NCBI RefSeq assembly: GCF_004357985.1
Contig: NZ_SMTF01000021.1
Coordinates: forward strand, 1 to 49,744
Length of the DNA: 49,744 nt
Direction: 5' to 3'
DNA from: Luteimonas aestuarii
GTDB lineage: Bacteria > Pseudomonadota > Gammaproteobacteria > Xanthomonadales > Xanthomonadaceae
The notes under the pieces: generated by a model
The model's database searches: none
Told to the model about the DNA's origin: nothing
What the model saw: only the letters and a program-made list of their open reading frames with translations
Shown: positions 46,351 through 49,744 of the stretch, piece after piece
How the letters are laid out: each line of letters starts with the position of its first letter
Numbering within the stretch: the stretch's first letter is position 1
Program-made: the position numbers and the translations under genes

Positions 46351-46704
46351 GGCTGTGGAGCGTTGTACCAAGTAGTGTCGTCGCAACGGATTGACTGACA
46401 TGCTGCCAGCTTCCTGTTCTGCCACTACTGCTCGCTTCTCGCCCTTCGGCAAGTCGCCTTGCCCTGTTGTGTGGGTGCGCCCTGGTGTCGTGGGCTTTGC
46501 TTCGGTTGTTTCGTCCGGTCGGTTGGGCGTGCCGGTTGGTTCCACAACCCATCACGACTACTGGCGGCACGCCATCGGCTTCGGGTCGCGGGCAGGTCGT
46601 CGGGGTGCGCCCGTGCTAACCGGCTTTCGGACGGGACAAGCGGCTTCGGCAGGTGGCCGGCGTGCGCTCCCGCGCCCAGTCGTCTGGCTTTCTGGTACTT
46701 TGCC
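46351..46704 (+). other. Cassette 4 body: no convincing ORF
   Basis: Cassette 46345-46758 is 414 bp. A frame starting TTG 46391 (or ATG 46400) reads 119 codons but ends inside attC, has no ribosome site and is Gly/Val/Pro/Arg biased, so coding status is uncertain. A short minus-strand frame is no better. Confidence 0.5.
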
Positions 46705-46764
46705 GCATAACAGTTCATTCAAGCCGACGCCGCTTCGCGGCGCGGCTTAATTCAGGCGTTATGC
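46705..46764 (+). repeat. attC 4
   Basis: R'' GCATAAC, R' GTTATGC, 60 bp. Confidence 0.95.
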
Positions 46765-47048
46765 GGTGGTGGAGCAAAGGCAGTCGCGTCGGTGAGCTTC
46801 GGAAGCACTTTCGCTGCGTTCCGCACGGGCTGCGGGCCGCATGCATCGCCCTCGCCGCTATCGGCCATATCTCATCTTCGCCAAAGCGCCATTCACTGTC
46901 GTAGCGCAATCATCTCCGGCGGGCTTCGGCCAGCCCATGCCAGACGGCCTTTCGGGCAAGCCTGCCCCGGCGACCTGTGGCATGCTTGGTCTGGCAGGCG
47001 GTGTCGTGGTTTCGGGCTCGGCTTCACCCCCGCATCCGGGCCACCATC
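46765..47048 (+). other. Cassette 5 body: homologue of cassette 3
   Basis: Cassette 46759-47102 is also 344 bp and aligns with cassette 3 without net indels. An ATG in the R' site (46761) gives a 47-codon frame that is broken in cassette 3, and the 100-codon GTG frame at 46792 differs from its counterpart at about 20 residues, so neither frame shows clear protein conservation. Confidence 0.6.
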
Positions 47049-47108
47049 GCATAACAATTCATTCAAGCCGAACCCGCTTCGCGGGTCGGCTTAATTCAGG
47101 CGTTAGGC
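47049..47108 (+). repeat. attC 5
   Basis: R'' GCATAAC, R' GTTAGGC. The inner loop differs from the rest (AACCCGC / GCGGGTC) but pairing is kept. Confidence 0.95.
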
Positions 47109-47113
47109 CGCAG

Positions 47114-47344
47114 ATGGCAGAAGTCACAATCTTTGGTTGGCAGCCCGGCATTCAAGTAGTGTCATGCATCGAGGCATTGCACAAGCACAGCGCTCTTTCG
47201 CTCAAGGCGTCTGCTGTCGTCATGGAGAGTGTTCTTGGCGGCACACCTCAAACCGTACCTGTCGCCACGCAATCGGAAGCAACTGATCTTTCGGATACTC
47301 TTGTAGGGCTGGGGGCGCTGGCACATGCGGCGTCAGCGGCCTAA
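47114..47344 (+). CDS. Cassette 6: small soluble protein, possibly L7/L12-C-terminal-like
   Basis: A 76-residue soluble protein, VTIFGWQPGIQVVSCIEALHKHSALSLKASAVVMESVLGG followed by TVPVATQSEATDLSDTLVGLGALA. The strand-helix-helix-strand-helix order and the 'LSLKAS..VMESVLGG' segment recall the C-terminal domain of ribosomal protein L7/L12, which also occurs in stand-alone small proteins. This likeness is by eye only. ATG is 11 nt after the crossover; the stop overlaps the R'' site of attC 6. The cassette spans 47103-47392. Confidence 0.7.
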   Translation: MAEVTIFGWQPGIQVVSCIEALHKHSALSLKASAVVMESVLGGTPQTVPVATQSEATDLSDTLVGLGALAHAASAA

Positions 47345-47398
47345 CAATTCATTCAAGCCGACGCCGCTTCGCGGCGCGGCTTAATTCAGGCGTTAGGG
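47339..47398 (+). repeat. attC 6
   Basis: R'' GCCTAAC, R' GTTAGGG, same inner arms as attC 1. Confidence 0.95.
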
Positions 47399-47405
47399 GG
47401 CTGGT

Positions 47406-47738
47406 GTGAGGTGCTTGTGGCTCATGCTATTCGCAGCAGTTCTTGTCACTTCCGGATGCACGTCGCGTCCAACGGTAGATGCTGCGCAATGCAAGGCCCA
47501 TGGTGGCAATGTTCAAGGTGTCGGGATGTTCGCAACACCGGCATGTGTCGTACCGTACGCGGACGCCGACAAGGCATGTTCGGACAAGTCGGACTGCTTT
47601 GGCATATGCAAGGCCGCTCCGGATGCGGTCATCGGAGCTTTGGCCACTGGCACGTGCCAGCGCAACACGCATGACGTTTACGGGTGCTACAACGAGGTTA
47701 AGGCTGGGGTCGTTGTCGGTGGCATGTGCTGGGACTAG
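47406..47738 (+). CDS. Cassette 7: cysteine-rich lipoprotein
   Basis: A 110-residue predicted lipoprotein. Signal RCLWLMLFAAVLVTSGC with lipobox VTSGC, then a mature domain with seven further cysteines (QCKAHGG, PACVV, KACSDKSDCFGICKAAP, TCQRN, GCYNE, GMCWD). Start is GTG at 47406, 13 nt after the crossover, with GAGG overlapping it. The function is unknown; it is probably anchored in a membrane facing the periplasm. The cassette spans 47393-47802. Confidence 0.75.
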   Translation: MRCLWLMLFAAVLVTSGCTSRPTVDAAQCKAHGGNVQGVGMFATPACVVPYADADKACSDKSDCFGICKAAPDAVIGALATGTCQRNTHDVYGCYNEVKAGVVVGGMCWD

Positions 47739-47748
47739 TCGTGACGCC

Positions 47749-47808
47749 CCCTAACAATTCATTCAAGCCGATGCCGCTTCGCGGCACGGCTTAATTCAGG
47801 CGTTAGAC
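47749..47808 (+). repeat. attC 7
   Basis: R'' CCCTAAC, R' GTTAGAC, inner loop GATGCCGC / GCGGCACG as in attC 3. Confidence 0.95.
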
Positions 47809-47811
47809 CGT

Positions 47812-48099
47812 ATGGACACAAACGTTTCGCCTTCAAGTTCCAAGTACAACTGGCTTTGGCTTGTCTTTGGCACGGCATTCGGTGCCCCTATGTTTGCTCG
47901 GGGCCTAGAAGCCGGCATAACTCATAGGTGGCTTTGGGGCTTGGGCTTCATGCTGTTGGCTACGTTTGCTTTCCATCACCCGCTTGGTCAGAAATTTAGC
48001 CACATCCCATCCATGACACCCATCAAGAAGCTTGCGCTCTTTCTCGGTGCAGTTGGAGCCGTCTTATGCATGCTGGCGGCAGTACTCGCCATCCGGTGA
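47812..48099 (+). CDS. Cassette 8: small membrane protein
   Basis: A 95-residue protein with about three membrane segments (WLWLVFGTAFGAPMFA, WLWGLGFMLLATFAF and KLALFLGAVGAVLCMLAAVLAI). Family not recognised. ATG is 9 nt after the crossover. The cassette spans 47803-48157. Confidence 0.75.
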   Translation: MDTNVSPSSSKYNWLWLVFGTAFGAPMFARGLEAGITHRWLWGLGFMLLATFAFHHPLGQKFSHIPSMTPIKKLALFLGAVGAVLCMLAAVLAIR

Positions 48100-48103
48100 T
48101 ACG

Positions 48104-48163
48104 GTCTAACAATTCATTCAAGCCGACGCCGCTTCGCGGCGCGGCTTAATTCAGGCGTTAGGC
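48104..48163 (+). repeat. attC 8
   Basis: R'' GTCTAAC, R' GTTAGGC. GTCTAAC is the exact complement of the GTTAGAC that starts the same cassette. Confidence 0.95.
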
Positions 48164-48166
48164 ACC

Positions 48167-48586
48167 ATGAAAGATCTCCTCTCAGTCGCAGTAGCTTCGT
48201 TGGTTGTCTCTGCACTATTGCCCTCTGCCATCGAGCGAGATGTGGTCTCACCAGTTGTTTTCGTCGTTTACTTCTTTCCAGTTGTATTTCTCTTGGCCGC
48301 GGCAATCTGCCTGCCATTTTATAAGTGGCTGTCGCTATCCAGCCGTAATAGAATTGCCTATACGGCTCCTTTTAATTTTCTAGTTTCCTCCGTTTCATTT
48401 GCGGCAATTTCTTGGCTTAGCAAGCCAGATTTCTCACAAGTTGGCGCTGCAATACTTGTTCAAGGCGGCTCCTATACAGCGTCCGGGGCTCTGCAAATGA
48501 CGCAGCAATCATTTGCAGTTGGCCTAACGGCTGTAATTGGCACTTGCGTCTTCCACATGCTCCACAAGAGGCTCGCTGGTGCCTAA
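48167..48586 (+). CDS. Cassette 9: four-segment membrane protein
   Basis: A 139-residue hydrophobic protein with about four membrane segments (LLSVAVASLVVSALLP, PVVFVVYFFPVVFLLAAAI, FNFLVSSVSFAAISWL and FAVGLTAVIGTCVFHML). Family not recognised. Lower GC than the core chromosome. ATG is 9 nt after the crossover and the stop overlaps the R'' of attC 9. The cassette spans 48158-48634. Confidence 0.78.
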   Translation: MKDLLSVAVASLVVSALLPSAIERDVVSPVVFVVYFFPVVFLLAAAICLPFYKWLSLSSRNRIAYTAPFNFLVSSVSFAAISWLSKPDFSQVGAAILVQGGSYTASGALQMTQQSFAVGLTAVIGTCVFHMLHKRLAGA

Positions 48587-48640
48587 CAATTCATTCAAGC
48601 CGACGCCGCTTCGCGGCGCGGCTTAATTCAGGCGTTAGGC
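48581..48640 (+). repeat. attC 9
   Basis: R'' GCCTAAC, R' GTTAGGC. Last attC visible in the window. Confidence 0.95.
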
Positions 48641-48644
48641 CTAC

Positions 48645-49082
48645 ATGAAACATTTCTGGCACATAGCGTTACTACTCCTCTCCGCTTCGGCTTACGCCGG
48701 CTCGCAGCCGGATTCTTGGCTCCATAGTTGGCCCCAAGGCGCAACCGGCCAAGACGTCCCACCTGACCATATCACTGAGATTCCGCACTCTCTGTTCGGA
48801 TATGCGGAGGACCTGCTCAAGAACGAGCCATATTTCCACATTGGAGACGGATACTTCCCGGGCTTTAGCTACGCTTGTCCAAATGGTACAAGCGCATACT
48901 TAGTTCGCGCGCTCTACGAACGTCCCACCAACGGTACTTTCAATGTTAAACAGCTGGGGCATGATCTTCTGGTTCGGCACTACGCGTTGGGACCAAAGTC
49001 GGTCTCGCACCGCTCTGCTCTGGTTGTTTGCCTTAGCTTTGAGCCGAAGCAAGTCTATGTGGCCACAGGCGGTGCGCTGTAG
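48645..49082 (+). CDS. Cassette 10: secreted protein
   Basis: A 145-residue protein with a signal peptide (FWHIALLLLSASAYAGS) and a periplasmic domain containing two cysteines (SYACPNG and ALVVCLS). Family not recognised. ATG is 10 nt after the crossover, as in other cassettes. Its own attC should follow but is absent: insertion-sequence DNA begins within a few bases of the stop, so the cassette is probably immobilised. Confidence 0.75.
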   Translation: MKHFWHIALLLLSASAYAGSQPDSWLHSWPQGATGQDVPPDHITEIPHSLFGYAEDLLKNEPYFHIGDGYFPGFSYACPNGTSAYLVRALYERPTNGTFNVKQLGHDLLVRHYALGPKSVSHRSALVVCLSFEPKQVYVATGGAL

Positions 49083-49089
49083 GGGTGAA

Positions 49090-49668
49090 TTAACACGCGA
49101 AGTGCAACACCCCAAGTAGTTCTTCAAGTCGCTCGATCGGGGTCTTGTAGTCATAGCGTTTCCTGGGCCTGTGGTTGAGCTTGTGTGCGACGGCGTCGCA
49201 GTGGCCTTGCCGTACTTTGGCAAGGCTTCTTCGTTTAGGAAAGTACTGCCGTAGCAAGCCGTTGAAATTCTCGTTGCTGCCACGCTGCCACGGGCGGTGC
49301 GGGTACGCGAAGTAGCAACGGATGCCGGCGGCTTGCTCGAGTTCCTTGTAGCCGTGGAATTCGGTGCCGTTGTCCCAGGTGATGGTCTTGAACGGCAGGT
49401 CGCTTTCGCGGATCAGCTTCAGCGCAGCCCGGTTCACTGCAGTCGTCGTCCGGTGTGGCAGCTTCGCGACCAGGGCCAAGCCAGTGCTGCGCTCGACCAA
49501 GGTCAGGAGGCAGTCACGCTCGGTGACCGAGCCCATGACGGTATCTCCCTCCCAATGACCTACTTCGCCGCGGGTCTCAACCGTCTCGGGTCGAGTGTCG
49601 ATCATGGGCTTGCCTTGCAGGCGGCTGTAATGACCCAGTGATTTCCTGCTCAGGTGTAACCTTTCCAA
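49090..49668 (-). pseudogene. IS30-family transposase, N-terminally truncated
   Basis: About 175-192 residues of the IS30 DDE catalytic domain: GHWEGDTVMGS (first Asp), TWDNGTEFHGYKELE (second Asp), YPHRPWQRGSNENFNGLLRQYFPK (Glu) and the conserved end HKLNHRPRKRYDYKTP. The helix-turn-helix N-terminal half of a normal roughly 320-residue IS30 transposase is missing. The homologous part begins at about GKPMIDTRP (near 49610), and before it the frame runs into sequence of a second element. The C-terminal end lies just beyond cassette 10. Confidence 0.85.
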
Positions 49669-49678
49669 GGAGGCACAG

Positions 49679-49744
49679 ATGAGCGCGGTAATGGAAGAAG
49701 AGATTAAGCGTTGGACGGCACGTCGGAAGTCGGCGTTGGTGCTG
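49679..49744 (+). CDS. N-terminus of a second transposase, cut by window end
   Basis: 22 codons are visible, reading MEEEIKRWTARRKSALVL after four leading residues, with an AAGGAGG ribosome site 5 nt before ATG. The start resembles the small helix-turn-helix first ORF of an IS3-group element, from memory. Its insertion next to the IS30 fragment probably removed the IS30 N-terminal half. Confidence 0.55.
   Translation, partial: MSAVMEEEIKRWTARRKSALVL

Noticed and set aside
46034..47094. ORFs ending in NSFKPTPLRG-type sequence, and minus-strand ORFs with RAAKRRRLE
   Set aside because: Those residues are translations of attC on either strand, recurring at every site; they do not indicate a shared protein domain.
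45595..48640. Regularly spaced near-identical repeats resembling a CRISPR array
   Set aside because: The units are 60 bp with R''/R' cores and spacing of 290-480 bp, each holding a gene-sized insert; there are no cas genes. They are attC sites.

Overview
The window is high-GC DNA whose gene content (ccm cluster, scpA-scpB-rluB, comEC-exbB-exbD-msbA-lpxK, a LacI-controlled TonB receptor locus, a serine O-succinyltransferase-like MetX) and short integron attC sites point to a gamma-proteobacterium of the Xanthomonadaceae (Lysobacter/Luteimonas/Pseudoxanthomonas/Xanthomonas range). The genus cannot be fixed from sequence reading alone. Most of the window is chromosomal core. Two regions are clearly accessory: a low-GC two-gene module next to tRNA-Leu (about 29.4-31.7 kb) and a chromosomal integron (44.2-49.1 kb).

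Region by region: (1) 0.2-9.95 kb, minus strand, is a glycan-use locus: sugar-binding lipoprotein, GH144-type glucanase, Oar-like TonB-dependent receptor, LacI repressor and GH3 beta-glucosidase. A shared 14-bp palindrome (consensus TGTAANCGNTTNCA) sits upstream of four of these genes, so the locus looks like a self-contained regulon. The GH144 assignment suggests a beta-1,2-glucan-like substrate (inference). (2) 10.3-18.7 kb holds a YciI-like protein, scpA-scpB-rluB, an FAD reductase, an omega-amidase/methionine aminotransferase pair and a DUF3293 protein. (3) 18.7-26.2 kb is a complete cytochrome c maturation cluster, ccmABCDEFGHI, with an azurin lipoprotein gene between ccmB and ccmC. (4) 26.4-29.4 kb holds a MetX-family acyltransferase, a secreted Cys-rich protein, a cysteine-dioxygenase-like cupin and tRNA-Leu(CAA). 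(5) 29.4-32.2 kb holds a two-gene module with a PD-(D/E)XK-like nuclease, bounded by imperfect inverted repeats, followed by a tandem duplication of the 5' region of a PQQ sugar dehydrogenase gene. (6) 32.1-37.7 kb holds the PQQ dehydrogenase, a candidate small RNA, a DEAD-box helicase flanked by long inverted repeats, and a class I glutamine amidotransferase. (7) 37.9-45.2 kb, minus strand, is a compact gene train intI-comEC-exbB-exbD-msbA-lpxK, in which the integron integrase stop overlaps the comEC start by 4 nt. (8) 45.2-49.1 kb is attI with a consensus-like cassette promoter, nine 60-bp attC sites and ten cassettes, mostly small membrane or secreted proteins, three of them without a convincing ORF. 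The array is interrupted by a truncated IS30-family transposase and the start of a second insertion sequence.

The most interesting items are the integron joined to the competence gene comEC, the duplicated ORF-less cassettes, the nuclease-containing two-gene module, the four-site LacI regulon and a structured RNA candidate at 33.65 kb. Family calls come from motifs recognised by eye; no database search was possible.
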